A stretch of 64,000 nt of DNA from Craspedostauros australis (GCA_026770025.1 JAMXDE010000007.1:1364001-1428000), one strand, 5' to 3'. Counted from the first letter of the stretch, positions 10,950 to 22,124 are shown. A program made the numbers and translations. Notes: generated from the sequence alone by a model not told the origin.

Positions 10950-13900
10950 TCACCGCGACATGCGCCTCGCTGCTTCCTTGAAAATGGTGCTCAGATCATC
11001 GGACTCCAACCCCTCCAAGGGCAAGGTGGTGTTGACCCCCAGCACCGCCGTCTTCGATGGCAGTGTGGAAGCTCTGGAGATGTTCGACATCTTCGATGTG
11101 GAAAAGGATGTTTCCGTCGACGAGGATGAGGCACGGCTGCATGCGTCCCTCGAAAACTGCTCATCGGTCTCGTCCAGATCCAGTGTCATCTCGTGGATGG
11201 GAAGGTCCATCTGGACGCGCATCTCGGAATTTTTTGCCAAGCCGCTGGCTGTGCTGCTCCCGTTGCTGCTGGGTGAGGCGCGCCATTTGTTGTTGCCGCC
11301 GATGTTGGACATCTGGATGGTGCTGATGCTGTTCTCAAGCGGACTCATGCCGGAACCTTGACCTGGTCCAGAAGAAGGGGTGCTGGTTCCTCGATCGCTG
11401 CCCGTCCCGTTGCTCTCTATCATCCGATCGGACAACGGCTTCGTCTTGGGCGTTTGGAGATCATCGAGAGTGAAGCTCTCGAGCGAGAGCTTGGTTTCAA
11501 ATGTGATGCTACTGGTCGTGCTCTGCGCATCAGTTCCGTCGTCGCCGGAGGTCACGGATGTACCGTCCCTGTTTTTGTCACCGCCGCGAGTGGCAGCCGG
11601 AGAGAAAGAAATGGAGTCGATCCGCTCAACTTCGATGATGTTGCCCCTCTCTCGTTTCTTGCCATCCGCCGTGCTGTTCTCTTGAATGCTGGGCATGGCC
11701 GATGAACGCGAGCTGGAACGGAATGATCCCGATGACTGCCGAATCAGACGGGATCGTCTTGACCGTGTGGAGGAATCCATGTTGCGGTTGGCCACGGAAG
11801 CCTCGCGCAATGCGACGACCAGATCTGCAGAGAGCTGATTTCCAGTCATCTCCGCACATTCGCGCAGGATGATGTCGATTTCATCGTCCGTGTTCATCGC
11901 GTACGACAACGCCGTGCTTCGTGACAGAACGTAGCACAGCTCTCTGGGGACCTTCTCGGCGTAGGTTTTGCGTAAAAGGCACAGAATGCTCGGTCCCAGT
12001 TGTTTGTTGGGGGCGAGCGATTGGGGAGTTGAGGGGGCGCTTCCTTGCCCACCCATCATCGGTGGCGGTGGCGGTGGGGCCTGTTCCTGTGTTTGCCCCC
12101 CTGAAGCTACGCTCCCCTTGGCCATCGATGACTCCTGATGTCGGTCGCCATTGCTGCCCGCCGTCCATTGCAGCTCCGATGACTTCGGATCTTCGAGCTC
12201 TGAGTCAGTCGATATCTCAGAGAAGTGACCGGACGATTCTCGATTGTACGCAAACGCGATGCGCGAGGATCGTTTGCCATCGTCATTATCCAGCCTCACT
12301 TTCTCCATGCCATTGATCACGTTGACATTGGCATTCGCACCGGCAGTGTCTTGGTTGGCAGGTTCCTGCACATTTAAGGTATCATTCAATGGCGCAAGGA
12401 CATCCGAGGGGAGTATCCCGCTGCTGCTGCCGCCGCCACCTTCGCCACCGGGCTGGTTGGCACGATCGTCCATGTACTGAAGCTCCAGAGCTTTCTCTCG
12501 TTCAGGGATGGACCATGGCTGCTGATCGGCCTTGGGCCCCTTCGGCGATAACGAAAAGGAGGCGAATGTGGAAGCGGAGTAGTCGAGCTCAGAATCCGAT
12601 GTCTCCAACTCTCCGACGGTCCCCGCTGCACCGTCCGGGCCTGTGTTGACTTGGCCCAGTGTCTTGACGAAGTCTTCGGGAACGTCGCCGTTCAGTTCCT
12701 TGGCCTCGTCGATGATGTACTGCATCCGAAGCTCATCGTCATCGAGGTCCGGTTCTGAAATGTAGCTTTCGCTAAGGGCGCTGAAATACCCGCTTGCATT
12801 TCCGTAAGAGATCGTGTCTTCGCCGGATCGGTGCTGCTTCTTGAAGTGCTCCGACAGCGTGAGACCACGGAAGCTCCGAGCTGCAATGCGGAATGATCTT
12901 GTAAGTTTCGTGGGCATGTCGATACCCAACGAACCGGATGCCTTCGCCATGGTGCTTGTGATCATCGTTTCGTGCAGGCAGTTGATATCATGTTCCCCGT
13001 CTTTCTGAGTAGCGCTTCGCAGGGCTCCCGCGATTTCACCTGATATCTTTTGGCCGTATTCATGCTCTGCAGTTGTGATGAACGCGAGAAAGCTCTCATC
13101 ATATTCTGCCGTGGTTTGATCTTGGTGTTGATCTTGATTTGACAGAGTTTGCGGATCGATGTTCTTGGTTTCGCTGGGTGGAGTGAGCGTTTCCTTTGCG
13201 CCTTCTTCCGTTGGTTCAGCCTCTACTTTCACTGCGTCGGATGACGCTGATGCTGGTGCTGGTGCGCTCGCTGGTGCCGCCGATGCTGCGTGTGATGTTG
13301 CTGCAGAGGCTGAGGACGCGGAGCTGAGCTTGTTGCAAAGTGCAGAGACGATGTCGTTGGAGTCCGACACCAGGCTCTTCCCATCATTGTCTTCCTCATC
13401 CAAGTTCAACGCTTCCATCATCAATGATGACAAACCGGACATGTTCATGGCATCGGTCTCAGAGAGCAGCGTGTGGATAGACGCGCGCTTGAGAGCCTCG
13501 ATGAGCTCATTCGGTAGTTCCATGCCGAACTGTTCCTGCGTTTCGGCAATGATTGCATCGAGCTCGGCGCTGGCGTTCTTCGAATCGTGCATCTCATCCC
13601 CGCTTGTGCTGTCAGCGGGGCCCGACAACGACTCCAGCTCTGGAAGTTCCGGCGATGATGATCCTCGCATCTCGTCAGCAGTTGGTATGCGCGGCGCACC
13701 TTCAATGCTGAATGTGCCGGGCGCATATTCGCCATCAATCTTCATATTGGCGTCACCATCGGCGTCTGCAGTCTCGTTACCGGCAGCCTGCTTGTCATCA
13801 TTTTCGTACATCACAGACTCAACGCCTGCGGCAATATCAGCTTGTACCGATGATTCTGCCGGTGCTGTCCTGTCCCCTCCTTGGTCCGCTCTTTCACCTT

Positions 13901-16900
13901 CATTCGGGACGTCATTCACGAGAGCACCCAGCCGAGCCTTGGACGCATCCATGACATCCTGCATGTCCTTCTCCTTCAGCGAGCCGCCGTCAGTTGCCAA
14001 CGTGCATGCTGTCATCGGCGATAGCTCCAATGAGAACCTGCCGCTCTCGGTTCTCTCCATCAACTCCGAACGCGTTGGTGTGGAGACCACCCGGATGGGC
14101 GCCCCGTTCTGCTTTGGAGATTTGTACGACGGAGGTGGGGGTGGCGAGCTGGTCTTCAGGGTGCCACCGTTCGTTTGTGGCCTGGGAGATTCAAGGTACG
14201 CAGCCTTGTACATCTCGCTCAGATCATCTGTCTTGGTTCCACTGGCAACGTTCAGCAGCATGTCGTCGGCCCGCCCCGTTGCCTTGGCAATCTTCGCATT
14301 GATGTTGAGATACCGCTTGGTGCGTTTGGGTGTGACCAATGCGGCAGCGTTATACCGTTGAACGGGGCTCGCCGGTATCTTCTGCTCTTTCGTGTCTTGG
14401 GGCTCGAAGCCCATCGCAAAATCGGTCTGGTGGATTGGCTCTGTTTGGGATCTCTGCATTTTCGGTGGGAACGTTGAATTCCTGTCGCTGGTTGCTGCCT
14501 GCTTGCCGCCAACGATCACCTTGCTCTCGGTCAAGTGTTGTGCTGCTTCACGTATGGCTGCCATGAGATCCGCTGGGATCGAACGTCGGAGCATTGCCAC
14601 TGATTTCAGGATGAGGACCTCGATCCTATCGGATGTCAAAAACGTCCCGAATGGTTGCCCGGCACCATTGACGTTGCTGTTGCTAGACTCGTTGGAATCC
14701 AACTCCAGGCGACGCACAGATTTGTCCTTCGCCCACGATGCCTTTTTAAGGGCATCTGCGACGTTGGCGGGAATTGGGAAACTGTATCGATTCTGTGCTT
14801 CGGTCAGCAGCAAATCGAGCTCCATGGCCTGCGGGGATGGTGCAGATGGTGCTGCGTTCAGCGATTTGGATGACGCCTGTTTTGTTGAGTTATGATACGA
14901 TCCAGTTGGGAAGGAATTGGTGGATTCTTCGTGCGACTCGGAAACCTCCATCAGGCTTTCCAAATTCTGCTTTCTCTCGGGCTTGGCGGTGGAGTGCTTG
15001 GAATCTCCACTCTTCCTAGTCTTCTTCTTCGTCGTGCTGTGATCGAGTGTGGCAACTGCGTTTTGGAAGAGATCCTTGAGATCATCGGTGGGAGGACCGA
15101 AGTCTGCAAGGCTGTTCATGAACCTTTCGGCAGAGGCGCGCTTCTTGCGTTCCAGTTTGCCTGAGCTCTTTTTGCCGTTGCCATTGCCATTGCCGTTACC
15201 GTGGCTACTGCTATTGTTGCTGTTGTTGGATTCTGCTTTCTTCCGCAACGCCTTCATTTCGCTGGCTGATACTCGTGTGTTGGTGAGCTTATCCCAGCTC
15301 GTGTCAGATTTTGCGGAATGGATGGAAAGATCCAGCGCATCCATGAGCTTGTCGCGTCGCGACGATGAAGGCTTACGTGGTCTCCTCATGTTGGGTATCC
15401 TTCGGGTACTGCTGTGGGCGAGTGGATCTGCATCTTCCATCAATTTGCCCATTTTCGAGATCGATGCAGGCTTCTGTGGAACGTCGTTGTCTTGTTTGGG
15501 CAAGTATCCCGGCGGGGCCGCATTCATCGGAATGTTCGGATCCTCGTTGTACGCATTCGACGCCGCGTTGGCGTCGTCGCTCTCGGTTCCCATTAATTTC
15601 TGTTTCGACATCCCTGGCGGAAGTGCAACATTCCTCATCGCCTCCAACAAGTCAGCAGGCATCGGCCCACCGAAGAGTTGCTCGGCATTTTGGATGACCC
15701 CGTCGTCATGCAGAGCACGCACCACCATCAACGATGTCATACCGCCATTGTTGGAACCAAGGCAGGCCTCTCGCAATGATTCCACCATGTTCTCGGGAAT
15801 TTCCAAACCATAAGTGGCTTCCGTGTCGGTTACGATGTCTTCAAACGCAGCCTCGCCAGCGCTATCATCGACCGGCTGCATGGTGCGGGCTCCTCGTTCG
15901 GATTTTTCCGTCTCTGCGGCCTTCTTCAACAGAACATCCAGATCATCGGTGACGATCTTGGTGAAGGCGGCAAGCGACGTGAGGTCGTCGCTCTTTGTGG
16001 CGCGAAGCCGTCCACGCCGCGGGATGTCCCGCGCAGCAGCTGCCAAGTTTTCGAGATTTCCGCTCTTGGATGGACCAAGTCGACGGAATGGGGTCGATGT
16101 GAAGTCCATCGATGCATGCCCATCTCGTTGTATGAATCGGTTGCTGCTGCTGGTGACCTTCGGGAAGGCCCGCAGACTGGAGTGCCCTGTTGATGGAGGT
16201 CGGCGTTCGTTGAGTCTGCTCAAGTCCTTTTCCAGCTGACTTGGTTTCTCAGACTTTGGTGGTGAGAAGACACCGCCAATGTCCAACGACAACTCGCTCT
16301 CCCTGGACACTCTCGACAGATCATGGCTGCGAGCATCATCTGCCTCTGGATAATGATGACTTCCCCTGGATGATGGCAATCCAGATTCTTGGCTTCGGGT
16401 TTCTTCCCGTTCCAACCTCTGCTGCTGCTGCTGCTGCTGCTGCTTCTGTCTTTGCTGCTGTCTTCCGTTTGGTCCTGTCTGGACTTCGGTTGGATTTTCG
16501 ATTATATCTGTCAACGGGAATGAAATCTTGATCTCGGTCGACTGTTGGCTGAGGGACCGTGACAAGCCGTTGCCACCACCACCTCCTTGTTGCTGCTGCT
16601 GCTGCTGTCCCTCCTCCTTCGATGGCTTCTGATCCTGCTGTCCGAGAGCCAAGGTGTGAGTACCGTCCACAACAGACACATCGATCGGCGGTTGGTTGTC
16701 GTCCATCGTATCCACCGTAAAATCGTCATCCAAACGCAAGGACTGGCTTGCACTCAAGCCGCTGGATTTGGAGAGCATCATGAGCGCAGCATTCAGCTCG
16801 GGCGACATCTCGTCCTCCATGTTTTGTTCTGCTGCCATTTCTGGCGAAATCTCTGGTTCGTAGCGGATGGAGTGTAACGAAGTGGAATGGACCACGGGCA

Positions 16901-19900
16901 CGTCCGAGACTTGTGGCATGATTCCACGCAAGTCAGGCTGAGGTGGGATTTCCAAGAGATTTGGAGCGTCGAAATTGTACGGATTTGAATGCATGATGGT
17001 ACCGGCCAGACGCGTTGGTCGGGGCGGTGATGGGTCGGCCCCAACATCATCACCCTGCTGCGTTTCTGCAACATTCTCCTTGCCTCTGTCTGCAGACTTG
17101 GATGGCGACGTCGCTGGCAATAGCTTGTCTTCGGGGCTTGCCGGCGACATGCTCCCCAGAATGCCTGGCGTTTCCGCGATCTTGTCCAAGGTTGGACCTC
17201 TGTGGTTGCTTGTGCTGATGGTGCCGATACTCTCGCCTCCCTTGCTGCTGTCGAAGCCCGGGAAGATGTTGTGAAGACTCAACGATGCATCCGCAGAGCT
17301 TGTCTTGGTCTCCGCAAGGCTCGTTGCTTCGCTCACCTCTTCTCTCGGCGTTTGTACGGACCCAGCGCGAGAGCTGCGATGACGCTCGTGACTGTTCCCC
17401 CGCTTGGCAAAGTAGGCTGAGATGGTGGGTGATTTCGAGTGGTCCTTCAGTGCGCTGGACCTGGATGATCCTTCGTTTGTGTTAGTAGCGGTAGTCTCAC
17501 CACCGCTCTCTTCGATGATTTCTCCATGAAGTTCGGAACTACTGCTGGTGCTGCCGGTCGTGCTATCACCATCGCTGGCATTGCCGTTGGTCATGTACGA
17601 ATCTGCCTTGGAGCTGCTGTGGTACGATCCCGTCGATGTGGACATTGGGTCGTGGCCAGAGTCGTTGCCCTCCAACCGCGATTGCAGCACAAACAACGCC
17701 CTTCGCAACGAGATGAGGGTGTTCTGCTCAAAGACGTCACCGTACAGTTGCTGCGCCTCTCGCAGCATGCGATCAACCTCCTTGAAGTCGATTCGCATGC
17801 CGCCGCCCCCGTCATCGAGCTCGTACAGAAGGCTGTCAAATTTCCCCCCTGCATCACGCAAGCTCTCAACCAAGGACTGCGGCAACGCGTGATGCAGCTG
17901 CCGTTCGGCTTGCTCGATTAGCGCATCGAAGAACTCTTGCTTCAACCGCACCTTCAGTGTCTCCATCATCGCCAGATCTTTCTGGGTGGATTCCAAGCGC
18001 CGCTGCGCAGCAGTGCGAAGCGCGGACACTGCGCTGAGCGGGATGGACCGATTGCAAGCCCGTTCGACTTCGTCGATGAGCTTGTAATTCACGATAGCTT
18101 CAGCGACTGTGTGGAAGAGTTGCGGCGCATCGGATGCCGATGCCATGCGCGCATGCTGCGATGGCGTCAAGCTGCTCATCTCCGTGGCAAGTCTCAGCGA
18201 CACGTCACGCAGGGCGATGAACAGATCACGTGGCAAGGATTGATCGAGATGATGCTCGGCTTCTCGCACGATGGCAATGAGATCCTCTTCCGCTGCCAGG
18301 ATCTTTGCCGTGGCAATCAAGGGGTCGACGTCCTCCGGTCCATGGAAGGATTCATTGAGCACGTGCTTTTGAACGGTCAGCGCTGGAGGGGCGCCGCCGT
18401 CCGAAAAGCGGCGATTCATCGTCTGTGTGCGCTGTGAGTGGTTCGATAACATGAGGTCACTGGCAGATTTGTGCCCATCCATCATCAGGTTGTCCGTGCG
18501 ATCGGCGTCGTAAAATTCTGCCGCTGCCTTGCAGATGTCATCCAGATTGTCCATTTCGTGACGCACGGTGTCCGCAAAGCTGCGCAACGAGTCATGGAAT
18601 GAAATTGAGTTGAAGGAGTTGTTCCCTTGCTCCAGCGTTGGAAGCATAGACATGGTGGCGCGTTTGCTAGGCCGCCTATGCTGCGATTTCTTCTTCTGGG
18701 TGAGACTGAGCAATCCCCAGCTGGAGGCCGATGCTGAATTGTCACCGCGCGACGCCGTGCTGGCTCTGCTCTGGACCTGATACGAGTACTCCGCGCCGGT
18801 GAGCGAGGAGTTACGGGTCTGCGGCGTCGCATCGGATGCGTCGTCATCATAATCATACTCGCCGCTGTTCGTGTCGATCCTGTCGGAACTAAGTCTTCGG
18901 CTTCTCCGACGGCCGGAACGGTGGTTTCCGCTCCTGTTGCCGTTCCTCCGACCTTGGGATGCCTCCGTGCGCTTGTCAACGAAGCGCAACCGTGCCTCCA
19001 AGTCAAGTTTCTGAGACGTCGACGATTCGTCGTCGGTGTAGCTCTGTCGAGATGATGTTGGTGGCGATTCTGACGGCGGTGGTGGTGGCGACAGTGCGTG
19101 CATCTGCATCTGCATGTGTTGTTGTTGTTGTTGTTGCTCATGCTGGCCTTGCTGCAGCTGTTGGGATTGTTGCTCGCGGATGGACTCCAGCTGACGTGTT
19201 AGGTGTTGCACTTGCAATGTCAGTTCCCTCTCCCGTTCCGTCTCCACGTGTGGCACTTGACTGGACTGGTCGCCGTCTGTGTCGATGGATAGATTATCGC
19301 CGGACAGTTCCGAGCCGACCGACGACGACTTCTGCAAGAATCGACGTCGCTCTTGGTCCTTCTGCGATCTAGAGATGGAGGACCCGCCTGAATTCACGCT
19401 GCTGGTGGATGTTAACCGCAGCTGCTGCTTATTTCTTGGCCGTGAGCCGACACTGTCGGCGGCTGTCGTGCCTGTTGTGTTGAGATCGTTGGGGGGCCCC
19501 TTCGTGTTGGTGGAGAGAGGGAGGAAGTAGTCTGTCGCGTCATGCCTGTCGGCGTCGCTATTTTCATCGCTGTCCATACCACTCTCATCTCCCTCAGCAG
19601 CGGCGCGTCCGTTGCTGGTTTGAGATACCGCGGGTGCCATCTGGCTCAGTTTGCGTTCCAGTTGTTGGATCTTGATCATGTGTGCCTGATTCTCTTCGAA
19701 GAGAAGATCGTTCTGCTGTTGCAAAATTCCGACCTTGCCCTCCAGATATCTGGTGAGTACTGTGGGTTTCTCCGGGTCCATTCCCATCATTCCAACTGCT
19801 TCGTCTTCGCTGCTGATGCCACTGCCGTTGGCGTCGCTGCCACTATCATCGTCACCCTGGCGTCGTTCTTCGCCATTCTCGAAGACTGCATCTGTCTGTG

Positions 19901-22124
19901 CTACTGTTCCTGCTACTGCTGCCGCTCCTGTTTGCGATGACGTGGATGACGCAGGCAATTGTGTTGGGGTATGAGTTGTTGTGGGGCATGGTGTTGATTC
20001 GATGGTCGTGGTGGGACGGCGGTGGTGAGAATCGATGATGATGTCGGATGCAGTGTGGATGGGCGCTGGCGGTATGTGACCATAATCACGCAAAATCATA
20101 CCTAATTGTAAGGACTCCTTGCGCAAGTCGGAGTTTTCGTCCTGAAGATCCAGCAGCTGTCCCGATTGGAACTGCTGCGCTTCCATGGCCTGCGACAGGA
20201 GAGTGTTGCGATCCATCATGGCCGATACCAGGCGTTCCAACTGCACTTCGCGGTTGGACTTGGTGCCGTTGTGGTTGTGGCTGTTATGATGTTGTTGTTG
20301 CTGCTGCTGATTGTGCGAATGGCTGTGTGATTGATGTTGGTGAAGGTGGTTGTTGTGCGAAAAAGAAGCCGCCAAACTGCCGCTGCTGCTGTTGTTGTTG
20401 GTGTCGTGATAATAGTTCATACCATTGTTGTTGCTGTTGTTGTTGTTGTTGACAGACGTCAATGAATTGTGCAGGTTGGTGTCGGTGGGTGTCGTAGGCA
20501 GTTCGATGGACGTAACTTCACCAGTCATGCTGATTCCGCTTGCAGATGCTCGGCGCATGGATCGGGTGTGATTGGAAGTTGATTTGGCAGTTGCGTTCGT
20601 TGCCACGACGTGCTTTTTGTTGTGATGTGGTGGCGGTGGTGTCTGCAGGCTGGACAGGCTGTTGTCATGGTCGTACTCCTGCATGGTGGATCGCAGCAAG
20701 TCTTCAATCTTGGCGGTCAAGGCCGCGACGGAGGTGTTTGTATCAGTCTGCAGCAGCGGCATGTGCAACGAAGCCGCCGTGGCCATCGTGGAACCGGAGG
20801 ATATGGTGCTCTCATCCATGCTGTTCGCACGCGACCGGTTGCCGCGTTCCGCGCTGTACTTGAGAGCAAACCTGAGCATGGCCTCTTGCGTGGATTGGTG
20901 CAGGTACTTGGAGGCGTGCTTGAGGATCCACAGGACGTCCTTGGATGCGGCTTCGTTGGGCTGTATCCTTTGCGGGATGTCGACCAACGCGTTGGGGAAT
21001 GCATGGATCATGCGCAGCACGATCGCCGGCGTCGTATTCCATTGCACCGCCATCCACAGCGGGTACTGGCGCGTGTGGTCCATCTGCGAGCACGCCTGCG
21101 GGTAGTATGTTACGAGATAGAGAATGAGGCGTTCCAAGTCCTCCCGCAGCGCGATGCCCTTCGGTATGAAGTGCAGATAGTTGCATGCCAGATGGATGGG
21201 CAGCTGACGGAACGTGAAGTTGGCGGATCGTTCCAGCAGCCGCGCTGACGGCGACGCCGATGTCCTGGTCGGCGACGCCACGACGGCAGGCACGGGATCG
21301 CTGACGCCACAGGAGCATTCGACGGTCGTGACGGGCCATGATATCCTGCGGTCAGGCGGGTGCATGGCTTGACCGATGCTCGCAGCGCCATCGCTGCTGA
21401 CATGATGCGAGAATGGGTAGCAGCACAGCCACGTGGATGCTTCCGAGGGACACCGTCGCAGGCGTTTGGCGGCCGATGCGAACTTTTGCTGGATGAGCAG
21501 CTTGCACAGCACGGTGGGGTTGCGAGCGATGTCCACCTCCTCCTGCACCTCTGCTTCTTCCTGTCTCCGCATCTTCGGTTGTTTCCTCGACTGGGCCTTT
21601 GCCTTTGTGTTTGCGTTTGCGTTGGAGTGTGATTGTGGTGAGTGCCCACCATTGGAGGCATGGTTGCCACTGCCACTGCCACTGCCGCTGCTCATCGCCG
21701 AGTGTTGGAGTTGGGAGGAATTGATCGAAGACGAAGAGTCATGGTCCATGGTATTCGTCTTGGTGGTGGCCCTCCTATTGACTGGCCGCCTGCTTGGCTG
21801 CGTCTGCGCCGCTGGTGTTGCCTTGGCTGTGGTTGGGATTGAAGTGCCGCTATCACCTTTGCGCAGTGGCGTCGATGTTGCGCTTTGGGGCAGAGGAGCT
21901 ATTCTCGCTGCTAGCAAAGCCGTCGGAAGCGCCGCGAGAGGCTCGACTTGCAGCAACAGCGGCGCTTCGCTTGCGGATGGCAGTGTCAGCGAGGAGTGGC
22001 CTTCGCGTGGGCGCTGCTGTTGTTGCTTGTTGCTCCCGTGCTTCGCTTCGTTTCGATTCCCAGGTGCGCCAGTGTTGATGTCAAGGCTGGTGCGGCTGAT
22101 GATCGGCGAAGACAGCGGAGTCAT
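10950..22124 (-). CDS. Giant ankyrin-like, coiled-coil protein with two families of interspersed short motifs
   Basis: A single uninterrupted frame of 3,724 codons (11.2 kb), ATG at 22124; a second in-frame ATG at 21749 would remove a Ser/Thr/Gln-rich head. Residues about 290-420 contain ankyrin-like helices (LPIHLACN; later PLWMAVQWN and MIHAFPNAL). Coiled-coil-type segments follow at about 620-690, 790-840 and 950-1000, set among Gln, Asn/His and Ser runs. From about residue 1285 onward the protein carries at least 14 copies of a motif of about 23 residues. Its shape is roughly AE-x(6-8)-hP-x(2)-L-h-x-AL+-x-A (examples ADLLEAMRNVAL, PRDLFIALRDVSL, SADLVVALREAS). A second motif, DDL-x(2)-h-h-K-x-A, occurs five times, the last at the extreme C-terminus (DDLSTIFKEAARR). 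The linkers are Ser-rich and low complexity. I do not recognise the family; a scaffold role is inference. The absence of stops over 11 kb argues for strong coding constraint. Confidence 0.85.
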   Translation of the reverse strand: MTPLSSPIISRTSLDINTGAPGNRNEAKHGSNKQQQQRPREGHSSLTLPSASEAPLLLQVEPLAALPTALLAARIAPLPQSATSTPLRKGDSGTSIPTTAKATPAAQTQPSRRPVNRRATTKTNTMDHDSSSSINSSQLQHSAMSSGSGSGSGNHASNGGHSPQSHSNANANTKAKAQSRKQPKMRRQEEAEVQEEVDIARNPTVLCKLLIQQKFASAAKRLRRCPSEASTWLCCYPFSHHVSSDGAASIGQAMHPPDRRISWPVTTVECSCGVSDPVPAVVASPTRTSASPSARLLERSANFTFRQLPIHLACNYLHFIPKGIALREDLERLILYLVTYYPQACSQMDHTRQYPLWMAVQWNTTPAIVLRMIHAFPNALVDIPQRIQPNEAASKDVLWILKHASKYLHQSTQEAMLRFALKYSAERGNRSRANSMDESTISSGSTMATAASLHMPLLQTDTNTSVAALTAKIEDLLRSTMQEYDHDNSLSSLQTPPPPHHNKKHVVATNATAKSTSNHTRSMRRASASGISMTGEVTSIELPTTPTDTNLHNSLTSVNNNNNSNNNGMNYYHDTNNNSSSGSLAASFSHNNHLHQHQSHSHSHNQQQQQQHHNSHNHNGTKSNREVQLERLVSAMMDRNTLLSQAMEAQQFQSGQLLDLQDENSDLRKESLQLGMILRDYGHIPPAPIHTASDIIIDSHHRRPTTTIESTPCPTTTHTPTQLPASSTSSQTGAAAVAGTVAQTDAVFENGEERRQGDDDSGSDANGSGISSEDEAVGMMGMDPEKPTVLTRYLEGKVGILQQQNDLLFEENQAHMIKIQQLERKLSQMAPAVSQTSNGRAAAEGDESGMDSDENSDADRHDATDYFLPLSTNTKGPPNDLNTTGTTAADSVGSRPRNKQQLRLTSTSSVNSGGSSISRSQKDQERRRFLQKSSSVGSELSGDNLSIDTDGDQSSQVPHVETERERELTLQVQHLTRQLESIREQQSQQLQQGQHEQQQQQQHMQMQMHALSPPPPPSESPPTSSRQSYTDDESSTSQKLDLEARLRFVDKRTEASQGRRNGNRSGNHRSGRRRSRRLSSDRIDTNSGEYDYDDDASDATPQTRNSSLTGAEYSYQVQSRASTASRGDNSASASSWGLLSLTQKKKSQHRRPSKRATMSMLPTLEQGNNSFNSISFHDSLRSFADTVRHEMDNLDDICKAAAEFYDADRTDNLMMDGHKSASDLMLSNHSQRTQTMNRRFSDGGAPPALTVQKHVLNESFHGPEDVDPLIATAKILAAEEDLIAIVREAEHHLDQSLPRDLFIALRDVSLRLATEMSSLTPSQHARMASASDAPQLFHTVAEAIVNYKLIDEVERACNRSIPLSAVSALRTAAQRRLESTQKDLAMMETLKVRLKQEFFDALIEQAERQLHHALPQSLVESLRDAGGKFDSLLYELDDGGGGMRIDFKEVDRMLREAQQLYGDVFEQNTLISLRRALFVLQSRLEGNDSGHDPMSTSTGSYHSSSKADSYMTNGNASDGDSTTGSTSSSSELHGEIIEESGGETTATNTNEGSSRSSALKDHSKSPTISAYFAKRGNSHERHRSSRAGSVQTPREEVSEATSLAETKTSSADASLSLHNIFPGFDSSKGGESIGTISTSNHRGPTLDKIAETPGILGSMSPASPEDKLLPATSPSKSADRGKENVAETQQGDDVGADPSPPRPTRLAGTIMHSNPYNFDAPNLLEIPPQPDLRGIMPQVSDVPVVHSTSLHSIRYEPEISPEMAAEQNMEDEMSPELNAALMMLSKSSGLSASQSLRLDDDFTVDTMDDNQPPIDVSVVDGTHTLALGQQDQKPSKEEGQQQQQQQGGGGGNGLSRSLSQQSTEIKISFPLTDIIENPTEVQTGPNGRQQQRQKQQQQQQQQRLEREETRSQESGLPSSRGSHHYPEADDARSHDLSRVSRESELSLDIGGVFSPPKSEKPSQLEKDLSRLNERRPPSTGHSSLRAFPKVTSSSNRFIQRDGHASMDFTSTPFRRLGPSKSGNLENLAAAARDIPRRGRLRATKSDDLTSLAAFTKIVTDDLDVLLKKAAETEKSERGARTMQPVDDSAGEAAFEDIVTDTEATYGLEIPENMVESLREACLGSNNGGMTSLMVVRALHDDGVIQNAEQLFGGPMPADLLEAMRNVALPPGMSKQKLMGTESDDANAASNAYNEDPNIPMNAAPPGYLPKQDNDVPQKPASISKMGKLMEDADPLAHSSTRRIPNMRRPRKPSSSRRDKLMDALDLSIHSAKSDTSWDKLTNTRVSASEMKALRKKAESNNSNNSSSHGNGNGNGNGKKSSGKLERKKRASAERFMNSLADFGPPTDDLKDLFQNAVATLDHSTTKKKTRKSGDSKHSTAKPERKQNLESLMEVSESHEESTNSFPTGSYHNSTKQASSKSLNAAPSAPSPQAMELDLLLTEAQNRYSFPIPANVADALKKASWAKDKSVRRLELDSNESSNSNVNGAGQPFGTFLTSDRIEVLILKSVAMLRRSIPADLMAAIREAAQHLTESKVIVGGKQAATSDRNSTFPPKMQRSQTEPIHQTDFAMGFEPQDTKEQKIPASPVQRYNAAALVTPKRTKRYLNINAKIAKATGRADDMLLNVASGTKTDDLSEMYKAAYLESPRPQTNGGTLKTSSPPPPPSYKSPKQNGAPIRVVSTPTRSELMERTESGRFSLELSPMTACTLATDGGSLKEKDMQDVMDASKARLGALVNDVPNEGERADQGGDRTAPAESSVQADIAAGVESVMYENDDKQAAGNETADADGDANMKIDGEYAPGTFSIEGAPRIPTADEMRGSSSPELPELESLSGPADSTSGDEMHDSKNASAELDAIIAETQEQFGMELPNELIEALKRASIHTLLSETDAMNMSGLSSLMMEALNLDEEDNDGKSLVSDSNDIVSALCNKLSSASSASAATSHAASAAPASAPAPASASSDAVKVEAEPTEEGAKETLTPPSETKNIDPQTLSNQDQHQDQTTAEYDESFLAFITTAEHEYGQKISGEIAGALRSATQKDGEHDINCLHETMITSTMAKASGSLGIDMPTKLTRSFRIAARSFRGLTLSEHFKKQHRSGEDTISYGNASGYFSALSESYISEPDLDDDELRMQYIIDEAKELNGDVPEDFVKTLGQVNTGPDGAAGTVGELETSDSELDYSASTFASFSLSPKGPKADQQPWSIPEREKALELQYMDDRANQPGGEGGGGSSSGILPSDVLAPLNDTLNVQEPANQDTAGANANVNVINGMEKVRLDNDDGKRSSRIAFAYNRESSGHFSEISTDSELEDPKSSELQWTAGSNGDRHQESSMAKGSVASGGQTQEQAPPPPPPMMGGQGSAPSTPQSLAPNKQLGPSILCLLRKTYAEKVPRELCYVLSRSTALSYAMNTDDEIDIILRECAEMTGNQLSADLVVALREASVANRNMDSSTRSRRSRLIRQSSGSFRSSSRSSAMPSIQENSTADGKKRERGNIIEVERIDSISFSPAATRGGDKNRDGTSVTSGDDGTDAQSTTSSITFETKLSLESFTLDDLQTPKTKPLSDRMIESNGTGSDRGTSTPSSGPGQGSGMSPLENSISTIQMSNIGGNNKWRASPSSNGSSTASGLAKNSEMRVQMDLPIHEMTLDLDETDEQFSRDACSRASSSSTETSFSTSKMSNISRASTLPSKTAVLGVNTTLPLEGLESDDLSTIFKEAARRMSR

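Noticed and set aside
13159-14361. A 400-codon plus-strand frame
   Set aside because: It is antisense to the giant minus-strand gene, whose Ser/Asp/Glu codon bias leaves the opposite strand open. It starts and stops without any domain.
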